NCBI RefSeq assembly: GCF_009935845.1
Contig: NZ_QWEK01000016.1
Location: 39,655-103,654, forward strand
DNA from: Pseudoflavonifractor sp. 524-17
GTDB taxonomy: Bacteria > Bacillota > Clostridia > Oscillospirales > Oscillospiraceae
Length of the DNA: 64,000 nucleotides
Reading direction: 5' to 3'
A program made the translations under genes and the position numbers. Below are positions 27,816-37,187 of the stretch, in pieces; positions within the stretch are counted from its first letter, which is position 1; each line of letters opens with the position of its first letter. The notes under the pieces were generated by a model, which was not told where the DNA came from, did no database searches, and was given only the letters and a program-made list of their open reading frames with translations.

Positions 27816-27844
27816 TTGCATTTTCCCTCCGGCGGCGCTATAAT
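27816..27844 (+). promoter_or_regulatory. Sigma-A promoter of the hscC-like operon
   Basis: TTGCAT (27816-27821), 17 bases, perfect TATAAT (27839-27844), 62 bases before the Hsp70 start. No CIRCE or CtsR-like repeat is seen, so this Hsp70 does not look heat-controlled. Confidence 0.65.
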
Positions 27845-27905
27845 GAGTGATATCTTTGACGCAGCCGCACAGCGGCAGCTTTGCGGAAGGACTGGGGGAT
27901 ACTCC

Positions 27906-29645
27906 ATGGCCATCATCGGAATTGATTTGGGCACCACCAACAGCCTGGCCTCTGTCTGGCGCAGCGGGAAGAGCGAGCTCATCCCCAACGCGGCGGGGGA
28001 CTATCTCACCCCCAGCGCAGTGAGCGTGGACGGGGACGGCACCATTTTAGTGGGCCGGGCGGCCCGGGATCGGCTGATCTCCCACCCGGACCGCACCGCC
28101 GCCGGCTTCAAGCGGGACATGGGCACCCGGAAGACCTACACGCTGGGGGACCGGACCTTTACCCCGGAGGAGCTCTCCTCCTTTGTCCTGCGCAGCCTGC
28201 GGGAGGATGCCCAGGTCTATCTGGGGGAGCCGGTGACTGAAGCGGTAGTCAGCGTCCCGGCCTATTTTACCGAGGCCCAGCGCGCCGCCACCAAGCGCGC
28301 CGCCGCCCTGGCCGGACTGCGGGTGGAGCGTCTGGTCAACGAGCCCTCTGCCGCGGCGGTGGCCGGCCATATCAGCCAGGGGGACGAGGATAAGGTCTGT
28401 CTGGTCTTCGACCTGGGGGGCGGCACGCTGGACGTCTCTGTGGTAGAACGGTTTGACAATGTGGTCAGCGTCACCGCCGTCAGCGGGGACAACCACCTGG
28501 GAGGCCAGGATTTTGACCTGGTCCTGGCCAAGGGCTTCTGCGAGGACTGCGGCGTGGACTTCGACGCCCTCACCCGCCAGCAGCAGGAGATGCTGGTCCG
28601 GCAGTCGGAGACCTGCAAGATGGCCCTGTCCACTCAGGAGCCGGTGATTATGGCGGTGGACGACGGCGTCCTCTCCGCCTCGCTCTCTTTGAGCAACGAA
28701 TGGCTTATCCGCAAGAGCCGCGCCCTCTTCCAGCGGATGATTGCCCCTGTGCGCAAGGTCTTTCTGGACGCCGGAATTTCCCCCGGCGAGCTGGACGATC
28801 TGGTTATGGTAGGCGGCTCCAGCCATATGCCCGCCGTGCGGCGGTACATCGCCCGCACACTGGAGCGGGAGCCCGCCCGGGGCGCCCGGCCGGACACCGC
28901 CATCGCCCTGGGGGCCGGCATCTGCGCCGGCATGAAAGCCCGCTCTCCCGATCTGAAGGAGCTGGTCCTCACCGACGTATGCCCCTTCACTTTGGGGGTG
29001 GCCATGTACAACGAGCACCAGCCCGGGCGGCACATCATGTCCCCCATCATTGAGCGCAACAGCGTCCTGCCCTCCAGCAAGGAGGGGATCTACTACACCG
29101 TACGGGACAACCAGCAGATCATTCAGGTGGATGTCTACCAGGGGGAGCACCGCTACTGCTCGGACAACACCCTCCTGGGCAAGCTGGAGCTGCGGGTGCC
29201 CTCCGCCCCCCGGGGGGAGCAGTCGGTGCGCATCCGCTTCACCTACGACATCAACGGCTTGCTGGAGGTCAGCGTGGCCGGCAGGGACGGCCAGACCGCC
29301 CGCCTGGTCCTCCAGAACGCGGATATGACCCAGGAGGAGGCGGAGCGCCGTCTGGCGGAGCTGGCCTCCCTCAAGCTCCACCCCCGGGAGCAGGAGGAAA
29401 ACCGGGCCCTGGTCGCCCGGGCGGAGCGGCTGTACACCGTCACCGTAGGCCCTCTCCGGGACCAGGTGGCCGCCATGCTGGACTGGTTTCAGGGCCAGCT
29501 GTCCACCCAGGAACCCCTGCGGGCAGGCAGGGCCGCCAAGCGGGCCAGCCGGTTTTTCGACCAGGTGGAGGCTTACGTAGGCGATGTGGAGCTCCCCTTC
29601 CCTGACGCCTCCCTGGACGGGGACGAGGAGGAGGACCAGCCATGA
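27906..29645 (+). CDS. hscC: HscC-type Hsp70 chaperone
   Basis: A 579-residue Hsp70 that is shorter than DnaK (about 610-640) and resembles E. coli HscC in length and wording. The ATPase domain has IGIDLGTTNSLASVW at the start, VVSVPAYFTEAQR, the phosphate-2 loop FDLGGGTLDVSVV and MVGGSSHMPAVR. The substrate-binding part begins LTDVCPFTLGVAMY, with SPIIERN and DVYQGEH, as in HscC; the lid is short. GGGGGAT precedes ATG 27906, and the frame opens 30 codons earlier. The next gene overlaps its stop as ATGA and encodes a J-like membrane protein, the likely partner. No grpE is adjacent. Confidence 0.88.
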   Translation: MAIIGIDLGTTNSLASVWRSGKSELIPNAAGDYLTPSAVSVDGDGTILVGRAARDRLISHPDRTAAGFKRDMGTRKTYTLGDRTFTPEELSSFVLRSLREDAQVYLGEPVTEAVVSVPAYFTEAQRAATKRAAALAGLRVERLVNEPSAAAVAGHISQGDEDKVCLVFDLGGGTLDVSVVERFDNVVSVTAVSGDNHLGGQDFDLVLAKGFCEDCGVDFDALTRQQQEMLVRQSETCKMALSTQEPVIMAVDDGVLSASLSLSNEWLIRKSRALFQRMIAPVRKVFLDAGISPGELDDLVMVGGSSHMPAVRRYIARTLEREPARGARPDTAIALGAGICAGMKARSPDLKELVLTDVCPFTLGVAMYNEHQPGRHIMSPIIERNSVLPSSKEGIYYTVRDNQQIIQVDVYQGEHRYCSDNTLLGKLELRVPSAPRGEQSVRIRFTYDINGLLEVSVAGRDGQTARLVLQNADMTQEEAERRLAELASLKLHPREQEENRALVARAERLYTVTVGPLRDQVAAMLDWFQGQLSTQEPLRAGRAAKRASRFFDQVEAYVGDVELPFPDASLDGDEEEDQP

Positions 29646-31378
29646 GCTGGCCTTGGAGCGAGCTGGGCCTGAGCGGTCCGGCGGACCCCCGGGAAATCCG
29701 CCGGGCCTATGCCCAGCGGCTGAAGACCGCCCACCCGGAGGAGGATCCGGAGGGCTTTCAGCGCCTTCACACCGCCTACCAGGCCGCCAGTAAGCTGGCC
29801 CGGCAGCGTCCGGCGCCCTCTCCCCCGCCGTCCCAGCGCCCTGAGCCTGAACCAGAGCAGCAGGATTGGGACTATCGCCAGCTCCTCCAGCAGGATCAGG
29901 ACGCAGCCCCTGCACGGACCGGGCCCCAGCCCGCGCAGAAGGACTGGGACTATGACCGGCTCTTCGCCGAGGGCAAGGAGGAAGAGGAGGCGGTCCGCCG
30001 GCGGAAGCTGGAGGAGTACCGGCGGAAAAACCGGGCCAAGTATCAGGCCCAGGCCCAGCAGCAGCGGAAAAAGGCCCAGAGTGAGGCACGGGCGTGGGCA
30101 GACGCCGCCGGGGCGCTCCACGCCCTGGATCTGCTCTACACCAACGGCGCCCCGCTGTCCCAGTGGCAGGACTTTCTGGACAGCCCGGTGTTTCTCTCCG
30201 CCAAGGGCAACCTGGACTTTCTCTTCGGGCTGGAGGACTTTTTGCAGCTCCATCCAGACCTGCCCCTGACGGTGCGCCGGGCCTTCTATTCGGCCTATCA
30301 GGCCCCTGGGAAGCGGATCCGGCCCGAATATCGGCCCCTGCTCCGGCTTCTCAAGGACGCCGCCCCGCCGCCCCAGCCCGGGCCCAGGCGGCTGAAGCTG
30401 TCCCGGCTGGCCTGCTTTATCCTGGCGATCATGTGCTTTATCATGGTATTGGCCATTCTCACCGTCCATTCCACTCCCTCCAGAACCGGGCCCACCGCAC
30501 ACAGCGCCAACACCAGCCAGACGCAGACCGGCTGGCACCAGCAGGTCTGCACCTGGCTGGAGGAGGATTTTGGCGGCTCCTTCTACTCCTTCTATCTCCA
30601 AGGCGGCCGGCAGTCCATCCAGTTCTACTCCCTCTTCGCCCCCAGCGACAACCCCGGCTTTCTCTTCATCGCCAAGCAGGAGGGCCAGCGGGATCCGGAC
30701 CGGGGCCAGCGGGGCTATACCACCAACTACACCCAGCGGCTGCTGGTGCAGGAGCTGCGCGGCTTTTCCGAGACGTGGGACTACCCCCTCGCCTTCGGAC
30801 CGGAGGATTTTATTGGCGGCTCCGGCACCGCTCCGGAGATTTACTACTTTGACCTGCCCCTCACCGGGGCGGGAGAGGGCATCACCGCCCTGGGGACGCT
30901 GCTGGACGCTCTGTCAAAAGAGCCCTGGTACCAGACCCTGCCCCCTACGTTTGAGCTCTTTCTTAACTGCGGGGATCTGAACTTTTACCACTACCGCTCC
31001 ACCCAGGGCCCCTTTGACGGGGATTACGCCTGCAATAACTACGAGGTCAATCTACTCCACGCTTTCGCCCGCCGCCTGGTGGCGGAGAGCGGTCTGCTCC
31101 AAGCGGAGCTGGGTGAGGGGACCTGGGACCTCCAGCCAGAGGGCACGGCGGAAATTGAGGGAAATTTCTGCCGCTGGCTCTCCGCCCGGCAGGGGGAGCA
31201 GATACAGCGCCACTACTTTGTCACCCTGGACGGCCTCCCCGCCGGCACGGACGCCATTGTCTACTCTGTCCCCCTGGAGATGATGGATCAGGGCTGGCTC
31301 GACGACGACGACGCCCAGGTGTATCCCATGGAAGTCCCCGCCCTGGACCTGACCATACAGGTCTGGAGCTATCATTAA
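29642..31378 (+). CDS. Membrane-anchored J-domain-like partner of the Hsp70
   Basis: A 578-residue protein whose first 50 residues read like a J-domain: W..LGL, a basic helix IRRAYAQRLKTAHPEEDPE, and a helix FQRLHTAYQAA. The diagnostic HPD is HPE here (near residues 30-32). A charged, Gln/Arg-rich region (60-150) and a possible helical domain follow, then one membrane helix (about 256-278), with the last 300 residues outside by the positive-inside rule. That outer part has no family I recognise. Overlap with the Hsp70 gene supports a dedicated pair, as with HscC and its J proteins DjlB/DjlC in E. coli. Confidence 0.75.
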   Translation: MSWPWSELGLSGPADPREIRRAYAQRLKTAHPEEDPEGFQRLHTAYQAASKLARQRPAPSPPPSQRPEPEPEQQDWDYRQLLQQDQDAAPARTGPQPAQKDWDYDRLFAEGKEEEEAVRRRKLEEYRRKNRAKYQAQAQQQRKKAQSEARAWADAAGALHALDLLYTNGAPLSQWQDFLDSPVFLSAKGNLDFLFGLEDFLQLHPDLPLTVRRAFYSAYQAPGKRIRPEYRPLLRLLKDAAPPPQPGPRRLKLSRLACFILAIMCFIMVLAILTVHSTPSRTGPTAHSANTSQTQTGWHQQVCTWLEEDFGGSFYSFYLQGGRQSIQFYSLFAPSDNPGFLFIAKQEGQRDPDRGQRGYTTNYTQRLLVQELRGFSETWDYPLAFGPEDFIGGSGTAPEIYYFDLPLTGAGEGITALGTLLDALSKEPWYQTLPPTFELFLNCGDLNFYHYRSTQGPFDGDYACNNYEVNLLHAFARRLVAESGLLQAELGEGTWDLQPEGTAEIEGNFCRWLSARQGEQIQRHYFVTLDGLPAGTDAIVYSVPLEMMDQGWLDDDDAQVYPMEVPALDLTIQVWSYH

Positions 31379-31423
31379 GAAACCGTCCGCAAGCAAGGCT
31401 GGCGGCTTATCCCCCATAACCAT

Positions 31424-31462
31424 AAAAAGGGCAAGGCAAACCGAAACGGTCTGTCTTGCCCT
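31424..31462 (-). terminator. Terminator after the soluble chemoreceptor-like gene
   Basis: A 16-base stem with one mismatch and one wobble pair (31428-31443 with 31447-31462), followed on the minus strand by five T. It is convergent with the J-like gene and may serve both sides. Confidence 0.7.
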
Positions 31463-31505
31463 CTGCTTCTTCACGGCGAGCCGCCCTTCCGCCTGCTCCC
31501 TGTTT

Positions 31506-32450
31506 TCAGCGGCCGGACTCCAGATCCTTGACGAGGTGGGGAATCTGACCGATCATATTGTCCATGTCCTCAAACATGGCGCTCTTTGTGGTGCCCAGGC
31601 GGCTGGCCCGGTCAATGTGCTTCACAACTTCCTGATACTGGTTCTTAATCTCATCAAAAAACTGACAGATCGTCTGCAAATCCTGCTGAGATACGCCGAT
31701 TACGCCGGAAATCTCGCTCTGGACCGCCACCGCGCCCTCCGCAGCCGCAGTGATTCTGCGAAAGCTCTCGTCGGTCTGACTGACGATGTCCACGCCCTGG
31801 CCCAAGGTCTGCTGGGACGCCGCGATGCTGTCGCTGAGCTCGCCGGCCCGGGTCTCCACATCACTTACGCCGGTGTCCACCTCGCCCGCCAGCACCTTGA
31901 TCTCCTTGGCCAGCTCTTTCACCTGTACGGCTACCACCGCAAAGCCCCGGCCGTCCACACCGGCCCGGGCCGCCTCAATGGAGGCGTTGATGGCGAGGAT
32001 ATTTGTCTGGTCCGCGATGGACACAATCTTTCCCATGCACTGCTGAATACCCCGAATGGCGGATTGCAGCTGGGTAAAGATCTCCGCCATCTGCTCATAG
32101 GCGCTTTGCACCTGGGCGGAGTTCTGCTCCAGCTTCTCCATCTGCCCCTGGGCCTCAGACACCGCCTGGGCGACTTCGCTTCTCACCTGGGTGAACTGCT
32201 CCGAGGTCTGGCTGATATTGGAAAACGACTGCCCCAGCTCCTGAAGCTTCGCCTGAAAATGGTCCGCCTCCTTCAGTACGCCGGAGAAGCTCGATCCCAC
32301 CATGCCCAGCTCAAAGAGGGAGGCCACCTCTTTTCTCACCAGCTCCTGCTGATACTCCTTCAGGCTGCCTGCCACATGTACAATCGGATAGAGACTCTTT
32401 TCCTCCTGAGACTGAACTGGCTTCTGCCGGCCTTTCCCCGCAAATAACAT
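31506..32450 (-). CDS. Soluble methyl-accepting chemotaxis-like protein
   Basis: A 314-residue protein with no membrane helix. Most of it is a long coiled coil with the receptor signalling hairpin near residues 145-185: [38 protein letters not shown], in which the tip is close to the consensus that binds CheA/CheW. Residues 1-60 hold a helical segment without a known sensor. It lies 12 bases after the FIST gene, so FIST probably supplies the sensing. GGGGAGATAT precedes the ATG. No che genes are in the window. Confidence 0.85.
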   Translation of the reverse strand: MLFAGKGRQKPVQSQEEKSLYPIVHVAGSLKEYQQELVRKEVASLFELGMVGSSFSGVLKEADHFQAKLQELGQSFSNISQTSEQFTQVRSEVAQAVSEAQGQMEKLEQNSAQVQSAYEQMAEIFTQLQSAIRGIQQCMGKIVSIADQTNILAINASIEAARAGVDGRGFAVVAVQVKELAKEIKVLAGEVDTGVSDVETRAGELSDSIAASQQTLGQGVDIVSQTDESFRRITAAAEGAVAVQSEISGVIGVSQQDLQTICQFFDEIKNQYQEVVKHIDRASRLGTTKSAMFEDMDNMIGQIPHLVKDLESGR

Positions 32451-32462
32451 ATATCTCCCCCC

Positions 32463-33518
32463 TTACTCAAATACCACACAGGTCATGGACTGGTTGACAA
32501 AGCGGTTGTTGTAGTGCTCTCCGTACCCCACAAAGCCGGCGTGACAGCCCAGCTTCGCCATCTCCTGCAAATAGGTCTGCATATAATTGTGCTGGGAAAA
32601 CAGCTTATAGCGGAACAGACAGTTGACGGAGAAAATCGCCGAGCGGCGGGGGAACTCCTGGCAGATCTGGCGGATGGTGTTCCTTGTAATGGCCTGGTAG
32701 TCCCCCAGCTCCAGCAAAATCAGCACGTCGGAGTCATTGACCTGCCGGAAGCAGGCCAGGGCGTTGCCGTTGACCTCCTTGATGGAGATGATGCAGGTGT
32801 CGTCCCCGTTGATCTTGCCGAATGGATTCTGGAAGGTTCTGGTAAGGATTTCCTCATCCGTTACGTGGAGAATGCTCTGGTAGACCTGCTTTGCCGGCTT
32901 TCCGTTCAGGGAACCCAGTATGTAGTTGGCCCGGTCCGTGTTGGAGGCGATAAACCGGTAATCCCCCAGCTGGTGATAGATGTTCTCCTTATAGGTCTTC
33001 ACCCGGCCGTTCCGGTTGCGCACCAGCCCGTAGGCCACCGCGTCCTCATAGACCCGCCCGTTGGCGGACACCCTGCCCTGGTCGCCGGTCCCGCCCACCA
33101 GGGAAATCTCCCGCCGCTCCAGGGCGGTGCAGATGGTGGTCAGCACACAGGCGTCGTTGCCTGCGCAGAAGTCAATGCACACCGTGTCCTCACCGGAGCC
33201 GCCCACGGCCTGAATATCCTGCTCCAGACGGCGGATGTACTTTACCGGCATGGTGGATACCCGCTCCAGCACGTTGGCCGCGGCGGTGACGCCGTCCGAA
33301 AAGGCAATCACCACCACGCCGTTCTCCACCACCCTGGTCTGATAGCCCATGCCAATACAGCCAATGCTGGGCACACCGGGAAAACGCTTCTCCAGCGCCT
33401 TTACGTGGCCTTCAAACTGGGTATTGTTTGATAACAGCATTATAAATTGAGGATTGTACAGGCCGTGGACTGCCTCTTCCAGATTCCCGCTCTGGCTCAT
33501 ACCAAAAAACTGCTTCAC
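32463..33518 (-). CDS. FIST-domain sensor protein
   Basis: A 351-residue cytosolic protein with FIST N (about residues 20-210) and FIST C (about 215-345) domains, known as small-ligand sensors, possibly for amino acids, in signalling proteins. Recognisable pieces are GCIGMGYQTR, LVGGTGDQG, GRVYEDAVAYGLV and the ending AGFVGYGEHYNNRFVNQSMTCVVFE. It begins with GTG. It is coupled to a soluble chemoreceptor-like protein, which suggests that FIST binds the ligand and the partner signals to CheA. A consensus promoter lies upstream. Confidence 0.85.
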   Translation of the reverse strand: MKQFFGMSQSGNLEEAVHGLYNPQFIMLLSNNTQFEGHVKALEKRFPGVPSIGCIGMGYQTRVVENGVVVIAFSDGVTAAANVLERVSTMPVKYIRRLEQDIQAVGGSGEDTVCIDFCAGNDACVLTTICTALERREISLVGGTGDQGRVSANGRVYEDAVAYGLVRNRNGRVKTYKENIYHQLGDYRFIASNTDRANYILGSLNGKPAKQVYQSILHVTDEEILTRTFQNPFGKINGDDTCIISIKEVNGNALACFRQVNDSDVLILLELGDYQAITRNTIRQICQEFPRRSAIFSVNCLFRYKLFSQHNYMQTYLQEMAKLGCHAGFVGYGEHYNNRFVNQSMTCVVFE

Positions 33519-33554
33519 GCTGCTGTCTCCCTCCCGCGATATTTCAGTTTTTTA

Positions 33555-33583
33555 ATTATATTGGAAAGATTCCAATGTGTCAA
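33555..33583 (-). promoter_or_regulatory. Consensus promoter with palindromic spacer before the FIST gene
   Basis: On the minus strand, perfect TTGACA (33578-33583) and perfect TATAAT (33555-33560) 17 bases apart. The spacer holds a perfect inverted repeat TTGGAA-TCT-TTCCAA (33561-33575). A protein bound there would block RNA polymerase, so a repressor is expected. Confidence 0.85.
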
Positions 33584-33907
33584 TATCATGGGCGCAAGGG
33601 AATAAAGTATGTGAATGAGTAACCAATCCCGCTTTGGAGAAACGGCCAGGCAGATCGCAAATGGCAATTTTTACGCCAAATTGCACGAAACAGGACCATA
33701 GAGGGAATTTTTATTCATTTCGGCAGCGCCAGATACGGTTTCTTGCTGCGGCTGGTTGTCTGTGCTATATTTCTGCCTATTGGACTATTAAAATTGGGGG
33801 AAGGGTGGGTCCTGATGAACCCACGGCGAAATCGTATTATGCAGCATCTTGCAGGAAAATACGCAAGTGAACTTCTTTGCGGCGTAACATCTGGTACGCC
33901 ATTGGGA
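33584..33907. other. Intergenic stretch without a supportable gene
   Basis: About 320 bases of lower GC content between the FIST promoter and the next terminator. One plus-strand frame from about 33743 encodes a short hydrophobic segment (LLRLVVCAIFLPIGLL), but its start has no convincing ribosome site and it runs into the antisense of the next gene. I see no RNA gene. Confidence 0.4.
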
Positions 33908-33949
33908 AACGCGGGCCGCCCGTCGCAATCCGGACAGGCGGCCCGCGTT
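33908..33949 (-). terminator. Terminator after the FtsX-type permease gene
   Basis: A perfect 13-base stem (AACGCGGGCCGCC / GGCGGCCCGCGTT) with a 16-base loop, immediately past the permease stop on the minus strand. The T-run is short. Confidence 0.7.
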
Positions 33950-33950
33950 C

Positions 33951-36452
33951 TTACTCTACTATCTCAATGGAGCCCACAATGCTCATTTTGCCGATTCTTC
34001 TCAATGGGATGCAGGTTGCCAGCAGACAGGCTGCTATGGCAAGCGCCGCCGCCTCTACAATGGGAATGACAGGCACAGCGGCCAGATGGAGCCGGTCTGT
34101 GGCTGCGGCCTCCACAAAAATCGTGCAGATATAGCCGGTGATGCTTCCAATCACCGCCGCGATCATGCCGTAATAGGCCCCCTCCCATAAGAATACCTTG
34201 AACAGGCACTTTGTACTCATGCCGATAGCCCGCTGCATTCCGATCTCGCCGGTCCGGGTGCAGATGTTGGTATAGACGGTGTTGATAATGTTCAGCAGAC
34301 CAATCAGCGCCACAAACAGAATCAGCCCCCAGGCCAGGAGCCGGATCTGGGTGAAGCTCTCCGCCAGCTGGCGGTCGGTATCCTCATAGGACAGCCACAG
34401 GGTGCCGGGAATCCGCCCCGCCAGAGCCTCCACCACAGCGTCAAATTCCTCCCTGTCAACCCCCTGCGCCAAAGAGGGCAGCAGCCAGTTATACGCTGTC
34501 TTTCCTGTGAGGGCGGTATACAGCTCCTCGTTTACGACAACCTGCACGCCGTTGATGAAGCCGTTGTTTCCCACGCTCAAAAAGGTGTCATAGTCATCCA
34601 GGGTGGCCAGCACGGCCAGCTCCCGCCCCGCCACGGTGATGACATCCCCTGTCTGTATGCTGGTGCGGGGAATCTCCTGGCCCTCAAAGACCAAGGGCAG
34701 AGGATTGCGGACCATGCAGCCCTCCCCGGCCTTCAGCTTTGCCAAAAGCCCGGCCGGCAGAGCGGAAAAAGCCTTGTCCCAGTAAGCGCCGTTCAGCCCC
34801 ACCACCTGGAAAGTCTCCGCCGGCTGGAGGGGGCATCCAAATTCAATGCCCGCAGGGCAGCCATCCGCTCCCTGCTCATAGCAGGAAAACTGCATGGCAC
34901 CCAACTCTTCCACTCGGGGATCGTCCCCCATGGCCTGGTACTCCTCGGGAGAAAAGCCCGCCCCTTCGTTGGTGATGGAGTAATCCCCATGGTGCTCCAC
35001 CGTGCCGCGCCTGGCGGCGTCCAGCAGGCCCACCGCCCCCTGGAGCGCGATAAACACCGTAATACTCATCACCAGGGACAGGACGGTAATGGCGGTGCGG
35101 CCACGGCTGCGCTTCAAATTGAGGCGGGCATAAAACGCCTCAAAATTGTGTATTTTCTTCTCCTTCCGGCTCCGGCGCCTGATTTTTACCCGGCTGCCTG
35201 CCATCGCCACGGTGGGCGCCACCCGCGCCGCATACCGGGCGGCGGGAAGGGCGGCGGCCAGGGCAAAAATCAGGGTGACGGCGGCGCTGGCCAGCAGGAA
35301 CAGGCCCTTGCCGCCGCTGTTCTCCGCAATCAAGCGGTTCAGCTCTCCGGCGTCCCGGGCCAAAAATAGTTTCGGGGACAGCAATCCCGTAGCCGCGGTG
35401 AGGATGCCCCTGGCCGACAGGGTTCCCAGCAGCAGGCCCGCCGGAATGCCCGCGGCGCACAGCAGCAGGACCTGTGCGGCAACCAGGACATACAGCTGCC
35501 CCCTGTCCGCGCCTATGGCCCGAAGGACGCCATACTGGGCCGTACGCCGGGAAACGGCAATTTTCATGATGTTGTAGATCACCAGCCCCGCTGCCAGCAG
35601 GAGCAACGCCCCCACCAGAATGCCCGCCGCCAGCATCAGGGGGAAACCCTCGTCAGAGACGTCCGCCACACCGGCGGCCTCCGCGCTGTACCGTATACCC
35701 AGAGCCTCCAAATATGGAATATTATATACCGTATCCAGCTGGTGGACGTTCAGGGCTGCCGCCAAATCGTCCATCGTGGCCTGGAATGTCCCCCTATCCG
35801 CGACGCGAACATCTATGTTGTAATAGAAATACGCCTCCGGCAGCAGCGCCTCTGCTGTACCAGGCCCTACGATACCATTGATGGTTCCGGCGGCGTAGTT
35901 GAGGTAGTTGCTCTCAGTAATCCCCACCAAAGTAAACCTGGCGGTGAAGTCATAGGATTGGGTCACGACCCCGTGACGCAGTGCTTTGGACAGGGAGAGG
36001 GTCAGGGTGTCTCCCAGCCTTCCCGAGAACCCCAGATACCCCAGCACATCCTCAGGCAGCGCAATCTCCATGGGACTCTCCGGCAGACGGCCTTCTTTGA
36101 CCGCAGAGATAGAGGGGTAGATGGCGCCCACATCCTCCTGAAACTCGCTGAGGCCCAGGATCAGCGTGTTATCCAGCCGCGTGCTTCCCAGCACCACAAA
36201 GCTGCCTGCAAAGGACAGCCTGGGGTCGCCTTTCAGCGCCTCCAGCTGCGCCTGGTTCATCTGGACAAACCCGGCGTGGCGGTTCCCGCCGATGGCGATG
36301 GCCTGCTGCTGCCGCATGGCGGACAGCACTCCCACAGACTGTCCGATCACCGCCGTCATCATGGTGGACAGGACAATCGCCAGAAGAATCAAAACAGAGG
36401 TGACCCGCTGGGCCAGCAATTCCTTCAGGGCCAGGGTATGATAGCGCTTCAT
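33951..36452 (-). CDS. FtsX-family ABC transporter permease
   Basis: An 833-residue membrane protein with one N-terminal helix (about 18-38), a large extracellular domain (to about 260), three helices (about 265-400), a second extracellular domain (about 475-690) and three final helices (about 700-820). Two FtsX core domains are visible (IMKIAVSRRTAQYGVLRAIGADRGQLY and NICTRTGEIGMQRAIGMSTKCLF). This layout fits transporters for lipoproteins or antimicrobial peptides (LolCE/MacB/Bce relatives). Its start overlaps the ATPase stop as ATGA. The linked OmpR-type two-component system suggests envelope stress or peptide sensing. Confidence 0.88.
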   Translation of the reverse strand: MKRYHTLALKELLAQRVTSVLILLAIVLSTMMTAVIGQSVGVLSAMRQQQAIAIGGNRHAGFVQMNQAQLEALKGDPRLSFAGSFVVLGSTRLDNTLILGLSEFQEDVGAIYPSISAVKEGRLPESPMEIALPEDVLGYLGFSGRLGDTLTLSLSKALRHGVVTQSYDFTARFTLVGITESNYLNYAAGTINGIVGPGTAEALLPEAYFYYNIDVRVADRGTFQATMDDLAAALNVHQLDTVYNIPYLEALGIRYSAEAAGVADVSDEGFPLMLAAGILVGALLLLAAGLVIYNIMKIAVSRRTAQYGVLRAIGADRGQLYVLVAAQVLLLCAAGIPAGLLLGTLSARGILTAATGLLSPKLFLARDAGELNRLIAENSGGKGLFLLASAAVTLIFALAAALPAARYAARVAPTVAMAGSRVKIRRRSRKEKKIHNFEAFYARLNLKRSRGRTAITVLSLVMSITVFIALQGAVGLLDAARRGTVEHHGDYSITNEGAGFSPEEYQAMGDDPRVEELGAMQFSCYEQGADGCPAGIEFGCPLQPAETFQVVGLNGAYWDKAFSALPAGLLAKLKAGEGCMVRNPLPLVFEGQEIPRTSIQTGDVITVAGRELAVLATLDDYDTFLSVGNNGFINGVQVVVNEELYTALTGKTAYNWLLPSLAQGVDREEFDAVVEALAGRIPGTLWLSYEDTDRQLAESFTQIRLLAWGLILFVALIGLLNIINTVYTNICTRTGEIGMQRAIGMSTKCLFKVFLWEGAYYGMIAAVIGSITGYICTIFVEAAATDRLHLAAVPVIPIVEAAALAIAACLLATCIPLRRIGKMSIVGSIEIVE

Positions 36453-37123
36453 CCTGCCGTCACCTCCGACAACACCCCGTCCACAATGGTGAACTGCCGC
36501 GACCCCATGGCCGCGATGCGGCTGTCGTGGGTGATGACCACCAGCGCCTTTCCCATGTCCTTCCCTACCATTTTCAGCAGCTCCATCACCTCACCGCCGC
36601 TCCGGCTGTCCAGGTTGCCGGTGGGCTCGTCGGCAAAGATCACGTCTGGCTTGGCAATGAGGGCCCGGGCGATGGCCACACGCTGCTGCTGTCCGCCGGA
36701 GAGCTCATGGGGCAGATGGGCCAGGCGGTCCTGGATGCCCAGCATCTGGGCCAGCTCCTGGAGATATCTCTCGTCCGGCTGCTTTTTATCTAAGAGCCGC
36801 GGCATAATGATATTCTCTCGGGCGGTCAGAACAGGCAGCAGGTGGAACTGCTGGAAGATGAACCCGATACGCTGGCGGCGGAAGGCGGACAGCTCCCTGT
36901 CAGACAGACTGTAAAGGTCCTTGCCGTCATAGGTCAGACGGCCGGAGGTGGGCCGGTCCAGCCCGGACAGCAGGTGCAGCAGCGTACTCTTCCCGCTGCC
37001 CGACGGCCCCATAATGGAGATGAAATCGCCGGGGGCGATGGTCAGCGCGGCCCGCTCCAGGGCCACCACCCTGTTTTCGCCCTCGCCATAAATTTTGGAA
37101 AGTTCCCTTGCTTCGATGTTCAT
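36449..37123 (-). CDS. ABC transporter ATP-binding protein (LolD/MacB class)
   Basis: A 224-residue ATPase with Walker A GPSGSGKST, Q-loop IFQQFHLLP, signature LSGGQQQRVAIARAL, Walker B VIFADEPTGNLDSRSG and switch His in VITHDSR. The ADEPTGNLD block is typical of the MacB/LolD group that works with FtsX-like permeases. AGGAGG nine bases before ATG 37123 sets the start; a GTG three codons earlier is too close. It is translated together with the permease. Confidence 0.93.
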   Translation of the reverse strand: MNIEARELSKIYGEGENRVVALERAALTIAPGDFISIMGPSGSGKSTLLHLLSGLDRPTSGRLTYDGKDLYSLSDRELSAFRRQRIGFIFQQFHLLPVLTARENIIMPRLLDKKQPDERYLQELAQMLGIQDRLAHLPHELSGGQQQRVAIARALIAKPDVIFADEPTGNLDSRSGGEVMELLKMVGKDMGKALVVITHDSRIAAMGSRQFTIVDGVLSEVTAG

Positions 37124-37154
37124 AAAAAACACCCTCCTTATGTGGTGTAAGGAG

Positions 37155-37187
37155 AGTGTAACGGGAAAACCTCAAGAAATCCTCAAG
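37155..37187 (-). promoter_or_regulatory. Response-regulator-type promoter of the ABC transporter genes
   Basis: On the minus strand, two direct copies of CTTGAG (37182-37187 and 37171-37176) start 11 bases apart, and a -10-like TACACT (37155-37160) follows 10 bases later. There is no good -35, which suits activation by an OmpR-type regulator bound as a head-to-tail dimer. The same arrangement precedes the regulator gene. The repeats overlap the last codons of the kinase gene. Confidence 0.7.

Noticed and set aside
29820..30080. Repeat-rich Pro/Gln coding stretch in the J-like gene as a possible CRISPR or minisatellite
   Set aside because: The repeats are codon-level low complexity in a disordered linker, not regular units with spacers.
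28047..30089. 680-residue minus-strand frame opposite hscC and the J-like gene
   Set aside because: It spans two overlapping real genes in antisense and lacks any motif.
33743..34069. Plus-strand frame with a hydrophobic start
   Set aside because: No ribosome site, and its second half is antisense to the permease end and crosses its terminator.
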